From: Rhodococcus sp. UNC23MFCrub1.1
GTDB taxonomy: Bacteria; Actinomycetota; Actinomycetes; Mycobacteriales; Mycobacteriaceae
Assembly (NCBI RefSeq): GCF_000686025.1
Contig: NZ_JMLQ01000003.1
Span: 248,001 to 312,000, forward strand
Direction: 5' to 3'
DNA length: 64,000 nucleotides
Position 1 is the first letter of the stretch, and each line of letters opens with the position of its first letter. Of this stretch, positions 53,442 through 62,421 are shown in pieces. The notes below the pieces were generated by a model that saw only the letters and a list, made by a program, of their open reading frames with translations, searched no databases and had not been told where the DNA came from. The position numbers and the translations under genes were made by a program.

Positions 53442-55943
53442 ATGACGCGATACATCGGTCGTACCGCCGAGGAATCCGCAGCAGTGCCGCCTGCCGCGGG
53501 GGAATCCCTGCCGTCCGACGCCGTCCTGCCTGCCGACGCTGCTGCTGACGAGGCCGCGACGGAGCCCGTGCCCTCCAGGGTGGAGCCTGCCGATCCGACA
53601 GCGCGCACCGATGCCCTGACACCGGAGCCGGTCGCACCCGCCGCGGAGCCCGTGCCCGATCCGGCACCCTCCTCCGCCACCCCCACTGCGCCGTCGTCCG
53701 CGTCCCGGCGCGTTCGTGCGCGGCTGGCCCGCCGCATCACCGCGCAGCGCAACACCGCGGTCAAGCCGGTGCTCGAGCCGTTGGCCGGCACCCACCGGTC
53801 GATGTACCCGAAGGCGGACCTCGGGCTGCTGCAGCGCGCGTACGACGTGGCCGACGAGCGGCACGCCACGCAGATGCGCAAGTCGGGTGACCCGTACATC
53901 ACGCACCCGCTCGCGGTCGCCAACATCCTGGCCGAGCTGGGAATGGACACCACGACGCTCGTCGCGGCGCTGCTGCACGACACCGTCGAGGACACCGGCT
54001 ACTCGCTGGACCAGCTGCGCACCGAGTTCGGCGACGAGGTCGCCCATCTCGTCGACGGCGTGACGAAGCTCGACAAGGTCGCGCTCGGCACCGCCGCCGA
54101 GGGCGAGACCATTCGCAAGATGATCATCGCGATGGCGCGGGATCCGCGGGTGCTGGTCATCAAGGTGGCCGACCGGCTGCACAACATGCGCACGATGCGC
54201 TTCCTGCCGCCGGAGAAGCAGGCGCGCAAGGCGAAGGAGACCCTCGAGGTCATCGCACCGCTCGCGCACCGCCTCGGCATGGCGACGGTCAAGTGGGAAC
54301 TCGAGGACCTCGCGTTCGCGATCCTGCACCCCAAGAAGTACGACGAGATCGTGCGCCTCGTCGCCGACCGGGCCCCGTCACGCGACACCTATCTCGCCAA
54401 GGTGCGCGCCGAGATCAACGCGACCCTGTCGGCCTCCCGCATCAGTGCCGTGGTCGAGGGTCGGCCCAAGCACTACTGGTCGATCTACCAGAAGATGATC
54501 GTCAAGGGCCGCGACTTCGACGACATCCACGATCTGGTCGGCGTGCGCATCCTGTGCGACGAGATCCGGGACTGCTACGCCGCCGTCGGCGTGGTCCACT
54601 CGCTGTGGCAGCCGATGGCCGGACGGTTCAAGGACTACATCGCGCAGCCGCGCTACGGGGTCTACCAGTCGCTGCACACCACGGTCGTCGGTCCCGAGGG
54701 CAAGCCTCTCGAGGTGCAGATCCGCACCCGCGACATGCATCGCACCGCCGAGTTCGGCATTGCCGCGCACTGGCGATACAAGGAGACGAAGGGCCGTCAC
54801 TCCGGTGACGCCACCGAGCTCGACGACATGGCGTGGATGCGCCAGCTGCTCGACTGGCAGCGGGAGGCCGCGGATCCGGGGGAGTTCCTCGAGTCGCTGC
54901 GGTACGACCTCGCGGTCAAGGAGATCTTCGTCTTCACCCCCAAGGGCGACGTGGTGACCCTGCCCGCCGGATCGTGTCCCGTGGACTTCGCCTACGCCGT
55001 GCACACCGAGGTGGGGCATCGGTGCATCGGTGCCCGCGTCAACGGGCGCCTCGTCGCACTGGAGCGTCAGCTCGACAACGGCGAGGTGGTCGAGGTCTTC
55101 ACCTCGAAGGCCCCGACGGCCGGACCGAGCCGCGACTGGGCCACCTTCGTCGCGTCGCCGCGTGCGAAGACCAAGATCCGCCAGTGGTTCGCCAAGGAAC
55201 GTCGCGAGGAAGCGCTCGAGGCCGGCAAGGACGCCATCGCCAAGGAGGTGCGGCGCGGGGGACTTCCGTTGCAGCGCTTGATGAACGGCGAGTCCATGTC
55301 GGCCATCGCGCACGAGCTGCGGTATGTCGACGTCTCGGCTCTCTACACCGCGGTGGGGGAGAACCACGTCTCGGCGCAGCACGTCGTGCAGCGTCTCGTC
55401 GCTCACCTCGGCGGTGTCGGCGATGTCGAGGAGGAACTGGCCGAGCGGTCCACCCCGTCCACCATTCCCACCCGTCCGCGCCGCGTCGGCGACGCAGGGG
55501 TCATGGTGTCGGGTGCGGACGGCGTCGTCGCCAAGCTGGCGAAGTGCTGCACCCCGATGCCGGGAGACGACATCATGGGCTTCGTCACCCGCGGTGGCTC
55601 GGTGAGCGTGCACCGCACCGATTGCACCAACGCCGGGTCGCTGCAGACGCAGTCGGAGCGGCTGATCGAGGTCGAGTGGGCCCCGTCGCCGTCGTCGGTG
55701 TTCCTCGTCGCGATCCAGATCGAGGCACTCGATCGCCACCGTCTGCTCTCCGACGTCACGAAGGCGCTGGCCGACGAGAAGGTCAACATCCTGTCGGCGT
55801 CGGTGACCACCTCGGGCGATCGGGTCGCCATCTCGAAGTTCACCTTCGAGATGGGCGATCCCAAGCATCTGGGCCACGTGCTCAACGTGGTCCGCAACGT
55901 CGAGGGTGTCTACGACGTGTATCGCCTGACCTCGGCTGCCTAG
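53442..55943 (+). CDS. relA: Bifunctional (p)ppGpp synthetase/hydrolase Rel
   Basis: Stringent-response enzyme of 833 residues. The HD hydrolase domain includes [20 protein letters not shown]; the synthetase domain contains [20 protein letters not shown] and [18 protein letters not shown] ([15 protein letters not shown]), zinc-finger-type ([21 protein letters not shown]) and C-terminal ACT domains follow. Residues 1-95 are a Pro/Ala/Glu-rich extension with no fold, longer than in M. tuberculosis Rel (790 residues total). The ATG at 53442 has GAGGAGGTG 6 nt upstream; a GTG three codons before is inside that site. Confidence 0.95.
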   Translation: MTRYIGRTAEESAAVPPAAGESLPSDAVLPADAAADEAATEPVPSRVEPADPTARTDALTPEPVAPAAEPVPDPAPSSATPTAPSSASRRVRARLARRITAQRNTAVKPVLEPLAGTHRSMYPKADLGLLQRAYDVADERHATQMRKSGDPYITHPLAVANILAELGMDTTTLVAALLHDTVEDTGYSLDQLRTEFGDEVAHLVDGVTKLDKVALGTAAEGETIRKMIIAMARDPRVLVIKVADRLHNMRTMRFLPPEKQARKAKETLEVIAPLAHRLGMATVKWELEDLAFAILHPKKYDEIVRLVADRAPSRDTYLAKVRAEINATLSASRISAVVEGRPKHYWSIYQKMIVKGRDFDDIHDLVGVRILCDEIRDCYAAVGVVHSLWQPMAGRFKDYIAQPRYGVYQSLHTTVVGPEGKPLEVQIRTRDMHRTAEFGIAAHWRYKETKGRHSGDATELDDMAWMRQLLDWQREAADPGEFLESLRYDLAVKEIFVFTPKGDVVTLPAGSCPVDFAYAVHTEVGHRCIGARVNGRLVALERQLDNGEVVEVFTSKAPTAGPSRDWATFVASPRAKTKIRQWFAKERREEALEAGKDAIAKEVRRGGLPLQRLMNGESMSAIAHELRYVDVSALYTAVGENHVSAQHVVQRLVAHLGGVGDVEEELAERSTPSTIPTRPRRVGDAGVMVSGADGVVAKLAKCCTPMPGDDIMGFVTRGGSVSVHRTDCTNAGSLQTQSERLIEVEWAPSPSSVFLVAIQIEALDRHRLLSDVTKALADEKVNILSASVTTSGDRVAISKFTFEMGDPKHLGHVLNVVRNVEGVYDVYRLTSAA

Positions 55944-55960
55944 AGCTCGACACTCCCCCG

Positions 55961-56020
55961 GCGAGTACGTCCGACGTGTCGTGATCCCGTCCGGAATCAC
56001 GACACTGTCGGCGTACTCGC
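55961..56020. repeat. 60-bp palindrome (copy 2 of a dispersed element)
   Basis: Arms 55961-55985 and 55996-56020 share GCGAGTACG and GTGTCGTGAT around six imperfect central positions, with a 10-nt loop. The arm matches that of the palindrome at 42656-42723. It sits between the convergent rel and cyclophilin genes. Confidence 0.85.
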
Positions 56021-56041
56021 GGAAGTGTGCGGGGTGAGCCG

Positions 56042-56914
56042 TCAGGCCAGGTCGAGCCGCACCGTGTTCAGGGTGGTCGCGAGAGCCGGCGCACCGTCCT
56101 GCGCGCCACCCTCGACGCCCGCTGCGGCGATCTTGTCGAGCGTCGCGAGGCCGGTCTCGTCGATCGTGCCGAACACCGTGTAGTTCGGGGGCAGCTGCGA
56201 ATCGCCGAACACGAGGAAGAACTGGCTGCCGTTGGTGTCGGCGCCGGCGTTCGCCATCGCGATGGTTCCGCGGGGGTACAGGACGGGCGACTGCAACGCG
56301 GCCGGATCGTCGGCGTACTGGTCCGTGGGGAACTCGTTGGCGTACTGGTAGCCCGGGCCGCCCGTTCCGGCGCCGGTCGGGTCACCGCACTGCAGGACCT
56401 TCAGGCTGTCGGCCGTGGTCAGACGGTGGCAGGGAGTGGCGTCGTAATAGTTCTGCCCGGCCAGCGAGGCGAAGCTGTTCACGGTGCACGGCGCCTTCGT
56501 GGCGTCCAGCGACAGGCCGATCGGGCCCTGCGAGGTGTCCATGCTGACGCTGACGTTGTCGTCCGTGGTGGGCACGTTCTCGGTCTGCGGAGCGTTCGCC
56601 GGCTTCGCGGCAGTGCCGCCCGCAGGGTAGGAGCAGCTCACGGTCTCGGGCAGCGGTTCCGAGCGGCCGGCGGGCAGCATGCCCTCCGGGGTCGCGTTCT
56701 CGCTGGTGGGGGAGTCGGAGGCCTCGACGGCGGTGTCGTCGTCGCCGCGTGTCACACCGATGGCGACAGCGACGCCGCCGATGACGACGACCAGTCCGAT
56801 GACGGCGGCGGCGATGGTCGCCTGCTTGCGTCGTCGCGCCCGAGCGGCACGGTTCTCGAGCTGGCGTTCGAGCTTGCGCTTGGCAGCGTCACGTCGTTGT
56901 TCGTTCGTCGGCAC
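56042..56914 (-). CDS. ppiB: Membrane-anchored cyclophilin-type peptidyl-prolyl isomerase
   Basis: A 290-residue isomerase for folding of exported proteins. It has a basic cytoplasmic N-terminus (residues 1-31), one membrane helix (about 32-54), a Ser/Thr/Pro-rich linker, and a cyclophilin domain from about residue 125 with TPCHRLTTADSLKVLQCGDPTGAGTGGPGY and MANAGADTNGSQFFLVFGDS. The GTG at 56912-56914 precedes PTNEQRRDAAKRKLERQLE. It corresponds to Rv2582. Convergent with rel, divergent from the MBL-fold gene. Confidence 0.92.
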   Translation of the reverse strand: MPTNEQRRDAAKRKLERQLENRAARARRRKQATIAAAVIGLVVVIGGVAVAIGVTRGDDDTAVEASDSPTSENATPEGMLPAGRSEPLPETVSCSYPAGGTAAKPANAPQTENVPTTDDNVSVSMDTSQGPIGLSLDATKAPCTVNSFASLAGQNYYDATPCHRLTTADSLKVLQCGDPTGAGTGGPGYQYANEFPTDQYADDPAALQSPVLYPRGTIAMANAGADTNGSQFFLVFGDSQLPPNYTVFGTIDETGLATLDKIAAAGVEGGAQDGAPALATTLNTVRLDLA

Positions 56915-57105
56915 GGTTGGCGTTCCTCTTCTCGCTGGAGCGGGTGAGCAGCAGAAGTGTGCCAGGCTTCCCTGAGAGGCACCTGACCCGGTGGACGGCC
57001 GAGGTGCCTGCCCCACGTTCCGGGGCGCCCGGTCGCACCGCCTACGCTGGTGGCATTCGTCCGATCGCGGATCGCTGCACCGCAAAGCATGAGGAGTCCT
57101 TCACT

Positions 57106-57774
57106 GTGCGTGTCACCGGATTCCCCGCCGGCATGTTCCAGACGAACTGCTACGTCGTCAGTCGGGACGAGGGGACGGACTGCATCGTCGTCGATCCCGG
57201 CCAGGACGCCGCGGCGCCGCTCTACTCGTTCCTCGACGACGCGGGCCTGACGCCCATCGCAGTGCTCCTCACGCACGGCCACCTCGATCACATGTGGGAC
57301 GCGACGCCGGTGTGCGCGCGCTTCGACATTCCCCTGTACGTGCATCCCGACGACCGCCACATGCTCACCGATCCGGCGTCCGGTATCGGCCCGGTCCTGG
57401 CGCCGCTGATCGCGCACTCCACCTTCGAGGAGCCCGCGACGGTGGTGGAACTGGCGCACGGCGACGTTCTCGACGTGGCCGGACTCGGTGTCACCGTCGC
57501 GCACACGCCCGGTCACACCCGTGGCTCCGTCGTCTTCCGTCTCGACGGGGGCGAGCAGCAGGTGATCTTCTCGGGGGACACGCTCTTCGCGGGATCGATC
57601 GGCCGCTCCGATCTGCCCGGCGGCGATCACGAGCAGTTGCTCGCCTCGATCGCCGAGCACCTGCTGTGCCTCGACGACGAGACCGCCGTGTTGCCCGGAC
57701 ACGGCGAGTCCACCACCATCGGCGCGGAACGCGGCAGCAACCCGTTCCTCGTGGGACTCGGTGGTGTGCGATGA
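57106..57774 (+). CDS. MBL-fold hydrolase, glyoxalase-II-like
   Basis: A 222-residue metallo-beta-lactamase fold protein. The metal motif is [10 protein letters not shown] with H57, H59, D61 and H62, followed by [12 protein letters not shown] and the [20 protein letters not shown] block typical of glyoxalase II-like hydrolases. The GTG at 57106 has GAGGAG about 11 nt upstream. It corresponds to M. tuberculosis Rv2581c and overlaps hisS by 4 nt. True substrate is not established for this branch; a small thioester is likely. Confidence 0.9.
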   Translation: MRVTGFPAGMFQTNCYVVSRDEGTDCIVVDPGQDAAAPLYSFLDDAGLTPIAVLLTHGHLDHMWDATPVCARFDIPLYVHPDDRHMLTDPASGIGPVLAPLIAHSTFEEPATVVELAHGDVLDVAGLGVTVAHTPGHTRGSVVFRLDGGEQQVIFSGDTLFAGSIGRSDLPGGDHEQLLASIAEHLLCLDDETAVLPGHGESTTIGAERGSNPFLVGLGGVR

Positions 57775-59060
57775 CCGGCGACACACAGCGCATCCAGCCG
57801 TTCGCCGCCCCCAAGGGCGTCCCGGACTACCTGCCACCCGACTCCGCGACCTTCGTGGCCGTGCGCGACGGTCTCACCGCCGCTGCCCGGGCGGCGGGCT
57901 ACGGCCACATCGAGCTCCCCATCTTCGAGGACACGGCGCTGTTCGCACGCGGCGTGGGTGAGTCCACCGACGTGGTGAGCAAGGAGATGTACACCTTCGC
58001 CGACAAGGGTGACCGCAGTGTCACGCTGCGACCCGAGGGCACCGCTGGCGTGATGCGCGCGGTCATCGAGCACAGCCTCGACCGCGGAGCGCTCCCGGTG
58101 AAGGTCAGCTACTCCGGCCCGTTCTTCCGCTACGAGCGCCCCCAGGCCGGTCGGTACCGGCAGCTGCAGCAGGTCGGCGTCGAGGCGATCGGGGTCGACG
58201 ATCCTGCGCTCGACGCCGAGGTCATCGCCGTGGCCGACAGTGGGTTCCGGAGCGTCGGTCTCACCGGTTTCCGGCTCGAGCTCACCTCGCTCGGCGACGA
58301 GACCTGCCGCCCGCAGTACCGGGAGCTGTTGCAGGACTTTCTGTTCGGTCTCGAGCTGGACGAGGACACGCGTCGCCGCGCCGAGATCAATCCGCTCCGC
58401 GTCCTGGACGACAAGCGACCGCACGTCCGTGACATGACGGCCGACGCACCGTTGATGATGGACCACCTGTCGGAGTCGGCTCGCGTCCACTTCGACACCG
58501 TCCGCGCCCATCTCGACGCGATGGGCGTGCCGTACGTGGTCAATCCGCGCATGGTGCGCGGTCTCGACTACTACACGAAGACCACCTTCGAGTTCGTCCA
58601 CGACGGTCTCGGTGCGCAGTCCGGCATCGGCGGCGGTGGACGGTACGACGGCCTCATGGCGCAGCTCGGCGGGCAGCCCCTGTCGGGTATCGGTTTCGGT
58701 CTCGGCGTGGACCGCACGGTGCTCGCTCTCGCGGCCGAGGGCGTCGCGCCCGCGTCGACGGCCCGGTGCGAGGTGTACGGCGTGCCCATGGGTCCGGAGG
58801 CCAAGCTGCGTCTCGCGGTGATCGCCCGGGAACTTCGGGCCGCCGGCGTCCGCGTGGACCTCTCCTACGGCGACCGCGGAATGAAGGGCGCCATGAAGGG
58901 TGCCGACCGTTCCGGTGCCCGCCTCGCGCTGGTGCTCGGTGATCGCGATCTCGAGGCCGGAGAGATCGGCCTCAAGGACCTGGCGACCGGCGAGCAGTCG
59001 TCGATCCCGCTGTCCGAGGCCACCGCTCGCGTGCGTGCCACGCTGTCGCCAGTGAGCTGA
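57771..59060 (+). CDS. hisS: Histidine-tRNA ligase
   Basis: Charges tRNA-His; 429 residues, class II synthetase. Motif 1 region is [11 protein letters not shown]; motif 2 is [24 protein letters not shown]; the HisA-type motif is [20 protein letters not shown] (written here in part as [13 protein letters not shown]), and motif 3 is [14 protein letters not shown]. An anticodon-binding domain is C-terminal. The ATG at 57771 overlaps the upstream stop. The next gene starts 2 bp after its stop. Confidence 0.95.
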   Translation: MTGDTQRIQPFAAPKGVPDYLPPDSATFVAVRDGLTAAARAAGYGHIELPIFEDTALFARGVGESTDVVSKEMYTFADKGDRSVTLRPEGTAGVMRAVIEHSLDRGALPVKVSYSGPFFRYERPQAGRYRQLQQVGVEAIGVDDPALDAEVIAVADSGFRSVGLTGFRLELTSLGDETCRPQYRELLQDFLFGLELDEDTRRRAEINPLRVLDDKRPHVRDMTADAPLMMDHLSESARVHFDTVRAHLDAMGVPYVVNPRMVRGLDYYTKTTFEFVHDGLGAQSGIGGGGRYDGLMAQLGGQPLSGIGFGLGVDRTVLALAAEGVAPASTARCEVYGVPMGPEAKLRLAVIARELRAAGVRVDLSYGDRGMKGAMKGADRSGARLALVLGDRDLEAGEIGLKDLATGEQSSIPLSEATARVRATLSPVS

Positions 59061-59062
59061 CC

Positions 59063-59689
59063 ATGGCCGACAGAGGGCTGGTGGCGCTCGATCTGGTGCC
59101 GCCGGAGCTCATCGTTCCGCGGCTCCGCGTCGCCGGTGCGGTGTTCGCTGTGGTCGGTGCCGTGCTCGGTGTCGTCGCCGGACTGTTGATCTCGCCGTAC
59201 GTCGGTGTCGCTCTGGGAGCTGCGCTCGTCGCCACTGCAGGGTTCGCCGTCGTGTCGGGCGGCCGCAGACGCGTGTGGATCGATCACGGTGTGGTGAGCC
59301 GGCGCGGGTCGTTCCGCGTGCGACGGGTCAACCTGTCGGACGCGACGAAGGTCGAGGTCCTCGTGCGGGTCGCGCGCGTCAGCCAGGTGCTGATCCGTGT
59401 CGGCGACTCGTCCGGCGACGTCACGGTCGGCGTGGCGATGTACACGACCGACGGCGGTCGCGAACTGCAGCCGATCGCGCTGCGCGCGGTGGCGGACGGA
59501 CTGGCCTCGTCCCCGCTCGCGTCGGCTCTGGCGCTGTCGTCGGTACTGGTGACCCAGCTTCGCGCCGAGGCCCGCGAGGCCGGGCTGTCGGAGCGCCCGC
59601 TCTATCGGGCGATCGACGTGGTCCGCACGTCCGGGCGAGCCCCGGCGACCGTGCTCACCGACGCCGAGGTCGCGGCTCTCACCGACTGA
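59063..59689 (+). CDS. Membrane protein of unknown function
   Basis: A 208-residue protein with two adjacent hydrophobic helices at about residues 22-70, then a beta-rich soluble part starting RRRVWIDHGVVSRRGSFRVRRVNLSDATKVEVL, which has the look of a membrane-associated PH-like domain, though this is not certain. No catalytic motif. It is 2 bp after hisS, so probably co-transcribed, and its last 11 bp overlap the TetR gene tail to tail. Confidence 0.7.
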   Translation: MADRGLVALDLVPPELIVPRLRVAGAVFAVVGAVLGVVAGLLISPYVGVALGAALVATAGFAVVSGGRRRVWIDHGVVSRRGSFRVRRVNLSDATKVEVLVRVARVSQVLIRVGDSSGDVTVGVAMYTTDGGRELQPIALRAVADGLASSPLASALALSSVLVTQLRAEAREAGLSERPLYRAIDVVRTSGRAPATVLTDAEVAALTD

Positions 59690-60362
59690 TCGGCCGAGCG
59701 GCGTCGAGCAGTGTCGTGGCCGTGTCACGCAGCGACGCCGTCGAGCCCGTCCACCCCAGCACGCGCACCGCGGCGTCGGCGATCGTGTCGGGCGTCGCGA
59801 GGGAGTGCTGCGTCGATTCCGCATCGGACCGGGCGCTGATCACCGATTCGACGATGCGGAACGGGAGGTGTGTGAGTTCCTCGGAGACCACCAGCGTGCC
59901 GATGTCGACGAGAGCGTCCCGCGACAGCGAGGCGTAGAGCGCCATGAGGTCGGAGCGACGAGTGCGGAACTGTTCGAACCGTGCGCTGCGCAGTTCGGGG
60001 ACGAGGTACAGGGCGCCGAGGTTCCATCGCGAGGTCATGAGCTGGTCCGCGTCGAACCACACCAGGGCATACAGCGCGCTCGGAGCGTCGGCCGCGGCGT
60101 CACGCAGCGCCTGCGCACAGGCCAGGGGTGCGTCGACGGTCCCCACCAGCAGCGCCGCGAGCATGTCGTCCTTGGTGGCGAAGTGGTGGTACAGCGACGC
60201 CTGCCGGACCCCGACCGCGTCGGCGATCATGCGGGTGGAGGTGCTGGTGACACCCCGCGTCGTGAACAGCTCCGCAGCCGCGTCGAGGATCTCCTCCCGC
60301 GCCGTGGCTCCCGGTCGCTTACGGGTGGTGAGCCTGGGACGCCCGGCACCGGTGGTGGTCAT
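59679..60362 (-). CDS. TetR-family transcriptional regulator
   Basis: A 227-residue regulator. The N-terminal helix-turn-helix is ILDAAAELFTTRGVTSTSTRMIADAVGVRQASLYHHFATKDDML. The C-terminal ligand-binding domain has no close assignment. It begins 3 bp after the DUF3237 gene stop, so it probably regulates, or is expressed with, that gene. The ATG at 60360-60362 is used. Confidence 0.88.
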   Translation of the reverse strand: MTTTGAGRPRLTTRKRPGATAREEILDAAAELFTTRGVTSTSTRMIADAVGVRQASLYHHFATKDDMLAALLVGTVDAPLACAQALRDAAADAPSALYALVWFDADQLMTSRWNLGALYLVPELRSARFEQFRTRRSDLMALYASLSRDALVDIGTLVVSEELTHLPFRIVESVISARSDAESTQHSLATPDTIADAAVRVLGWTGSTASLRDTATTLLDAARPISR

Positions 60363-60365
60363 CGA

Positions 60366-60869
60366 CTACGTGACCAGGAACGCGTCGACCACGGACTGGG
60401 TGCCCTGACGCGAGCCGGAGGTGACGATCACGGCCCTGTTCAGGTAGGCGAGCGTCCGGATCGACGTGGACACCGTGAGGGTGCCGCGGAAGTAGTAGAG
60501 CGCGGACTCGACGTCCTCCCCGCGATCGAGGGCCTCGACGACCTCGGCCGATCCGAAGCGGACGGAGTTCAGCGTCAACCGCATCACGGCGCCCGGGTCG
60601 TCCGACTCGACGTCGGCCAACAGGTCGGTGGAGTACGTGGTCGATCCGTCCGCTCGGACGTGGGCGTGCTCGGCACCGACGGCGCGGACGACGGCCTCGA
60701 CCCCGGGCCCACTCAGCACACCACCCACGACGGGTGCCACGGACTCCGCGCCGACGGGAGTGTCGCCGAGCTGCACCGGATCCGCGGTGCGCAACACGAT
60801 GCGCAGCAGCGGCTCGAGCGTGGGAGCGGTCGGTTCGATCGACGCGGACGGGTCCGTGGTTTCGGTCAC
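60366..60869 (-). CDS. DUF3237 family protein
   Basis: A 167-residue beta-barrel-type protein matching DUF3237. Diagnostic segments are ALYYFRGTLTVSTSIRTLAYLNRAVIVTSG near the C-terminus and STTYSTDLLADVESDDPGAVMRL in the middle. Function unknown. The GTG at 60867-60869 starts the frame; an unstructured Pro/Thr-rich lead covers about 20 residues. Upstream gene of the TetR regulator on the same strand. Confidence 0.75.
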   Translation of the reverse strand: MTETTDPSASIEPTAPTLEPLLRIVLRTADPVQLGDTPVGAESVAPVVGGVLSGPGVEAVVRAVGAEHAHVRADGSTTYSTDLLADVESDDPGAVMRLTLNSVRFGSAEVVEALDRGEDVESALYYFRGTLTVSTSIRTLAYLNRAVIVTSGSRQGTQSVVDAFLVT

Positions 60870-60908
60870 GCGCTCGACCGTATCCGATCCACCTGGTGCC
60901 CTCCTGCC

Positions 60909-61063
60909 GACTTCCCGGCCGGGCTCCGCCCTCCCCGCCTACTTCCCGGCCGGGCTCCGCCCTCCCCGCCTACTTCCCGGCCGGCCTCCGCCCTCCCCGC
61001 CTACTTCCCGGCCGGCCTCCGGCCTCCCCGCCTACTTCCCGGCCGGGCTCCGCCCTCCCCGCT
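60909..61063. repeat. Tandem repeat: five units of 31 bp
   Basis: Units begin at 60909, 60940, 60971, 61002 and 61033, each close to ACTTCCCGGCCGGGCTCCGC plus CCTCCCCGCCT. Units differ at a few positions (GGGCTCCGCCC in 1, 2 and 5; GGCCTCCGCCC in 3; GGCCTCCGGCC in 4). The fifth unit encodes the last residues and TAG stop of the photolyase-like gene on the minus strand. There are no spacers, so this is not a CRISPR array. Confidence 0.9.
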
Positions 61064-62297
61064 CCGACGCCCGGCGCCACGCGCTGAACGACCGCACCGA
61101 CGATCGGGTCGGACGCACCAACCACGGCCACGGGTGCACCTCCACCGGATCGAGGGCGGCCGCGATGCGTGCCCACCCCGGTACCGGGGCGTGGGTCGCG
61201 GCGAGGCGCCGTCCGGCGAGCTCCTCGGTGACCCGTCCGCGCCGTACCTCCAGAGGCCGGACGGCGGCGAGCTCGCCGAGTGTCTCGGCGAGGAAGACCA
61301 GTCGCTTGCCGGACAATCGCAACCGTCGGAGCAGCGGCTCGTCGAACACGAACACCGCGGGGCGGGCGTCGTCGGCCGCGAGGGCCGGATCCGCGCTGCC
61401 GAGCGACTCCGCCGTCAGCCACACCTCGTCGCCGTCCTCACCCACGGTGTCCGCGGGGCCGGCCGGGGTATCGCCGGTGGCCAGGCTCGGTCCGTCGACC
61501 GACGGGCCGAGAGCGGCCGTCGGCCAGTCCTGAATGGGACACGCTGACGACAGCGCGCACGATCGGCACAGGCTGGGTGCGCGTTTCTCCACCTGCCAGC
61601 GACTGAACCCGTAGACCTTGCCGCTGCCGGTACCGACGGTCCACTGCCAGCCGAGTCGGTTGGCCGCCCTCGAGCCGTCGAGGAGATGGGCGAACATCTC
61701 GTCCTCGCCGTCCCGCCATGTCGCGCCGGCCCGCACGGCCCACTGCGACGCCAGCCACATGCGCGTCTGGTTCACCAGCCACCCGTCCTCGTGCAGCTCG
61801 TCGACGACGGACTCCATGCAGCGCATCCGGGCCGGCCACGGATCGTCCGACCAGGTGTCGTGCGCCGAGACGGCCGGACGGGGCTGCTCGCGCGTGAGTG
61901 ACGCCCCCAGGTGCGAGCCCACCCGTGCGTACAGGTGGCGGGCGTACTCCTGCCACAGCAACTCGTCGCGGTAACGAGACCGGTCGCGGGTCGGCGCGTC
62001 CGCCACCGCGTCCCACACCTCGCTCAGCGTGAGCAGGCCGTGCCGGATGTACGGCGACATGCGACTCGCCCCGCGCCGCGACGGCGGTTCCACCGTGCTG
62101 CGGGACCGGGCGTAGCCCGTGATGTCCAGGCTCGCGAGAGCGGCGTCGGCTGCCGACTGTCCGCCGCGCAGACCGCCCGCCCGGATCTCCTCGGGCTCTT
62201 CGAGGGTGAGGTCACCGAGGTGCTCGGCGACCCAGGCGACGACATCGTCGGACCGGGCGCCGTCCGCAGGTGACGGGGGAGACGGGAGGAGGGCCAT
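61032..62297 (-). CDS. Photolyase/cryptochrome-like flavoprotein with permuted domain order and Fe-S-type cysteines
   Basis: A 421-residue protein. Residues about 25-240 form the photolyase FAD-binding domain: SRMSPYIRHGLLTLSEV, ELLWQEYARHLYARVG, GWLVNQTRMWLASQWAV and ANRLGWQWTVGTGSG line up with class I photolyase blocks. Cysteines 160, 244, 247 and 253 (C...CRSCALSSAC) follow the four-Cys pattern of iron-sulfur bacterial cryptochromes/photolyases. Residues 291-410 (EVWLTAESL, PAVFVFDEPLLRRL, VEVHPWPWLVRP, VRSFSAWRRA) resemble the alpha/beta antenna domain that is normally N-terminal. The ATG at 62295-62297 is used; two GTGs just upstream are possible. Light-dependent DNA repair or sensing is an inference. 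Confidence 0.8.
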   Translation of the reverse strand: MALLPSPPSPADGARSDDVVAWVAEHLGDLTLEEPEEIRAGGLRGGQSAADAALASLDITGYARSRSTVEPPSRRGASRMSPYIRHGLLTLSEVWDAVADAPTRDRSRYRDELLWQEYARHLYARVGSHLGASLTREQPRPAVSAHDTWSDDPWPARMRCMESVVDELHEDGWLVNQTRMWLASQWAVRAGATWRDGEDEMFAHLLDGSRAANRLGWQWTVGTGSGKVYGFSRWQVEKRAPSLCRSCALSSACPIQDWPTAALGPSVDGPSLATGDTPAGPADTVGEDGDEVWLTAESLGSADPALAADDARPAVFVFDEPLLRRLRLSGKRLVFLAETLGELAAVRPLEVRRGRVTEELAGRRLAATHAPVPGWARIAAALDPVEVHPWPWLVRPTRSSVRSFSAWRRASERGGRSPAGK

Positions 62298-62331
62298 GTC
62301 CACCGACACTACCGAAGAGTTGACACCTCGA

Positions 62332-62347
62332 TAGAACGTATGTTCGA
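62332..62347. promoter_or_regulatory. LexA-like box 1 between photolyase-like and radical-SAM genes
   Basis: TAGAACGTATGTTCGA matches TCGAAC-N4-GTTCGA at 11 of 12 fixed positions. It lies 34 bp from the photolyase-like start, and 6 bp after a TTGACA (62320-62325). Confidence 0.7.
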
Positions 62348-62365
62348 CTGTCTGCGATTCGTCGA

Positions 62366-62381
62366 TCGATCGTGTGTTCGA
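62366..62381. promoter_or_regulatory. LexA-like box 2 between photolyase-like and radical-SAM genes
   Basis: TCGATCGTGTGTTCGA also matches at 11 of 12 fixed positions. It is 34 bp centre to centre from box 1 and 40 bp before the radical-SAM start. Confidence 0.65.
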
Positions 62382-62421
62382 GGCATCGGTGTGCCGGGGT
62401 CGCCGGAGAACAGGAGGGGTC

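Noticed and set aside
60909..61063. CRISPR array
   Set aside because: The 31-bp units are directly adjacent without unique spacers, and no cas gene is nearby.
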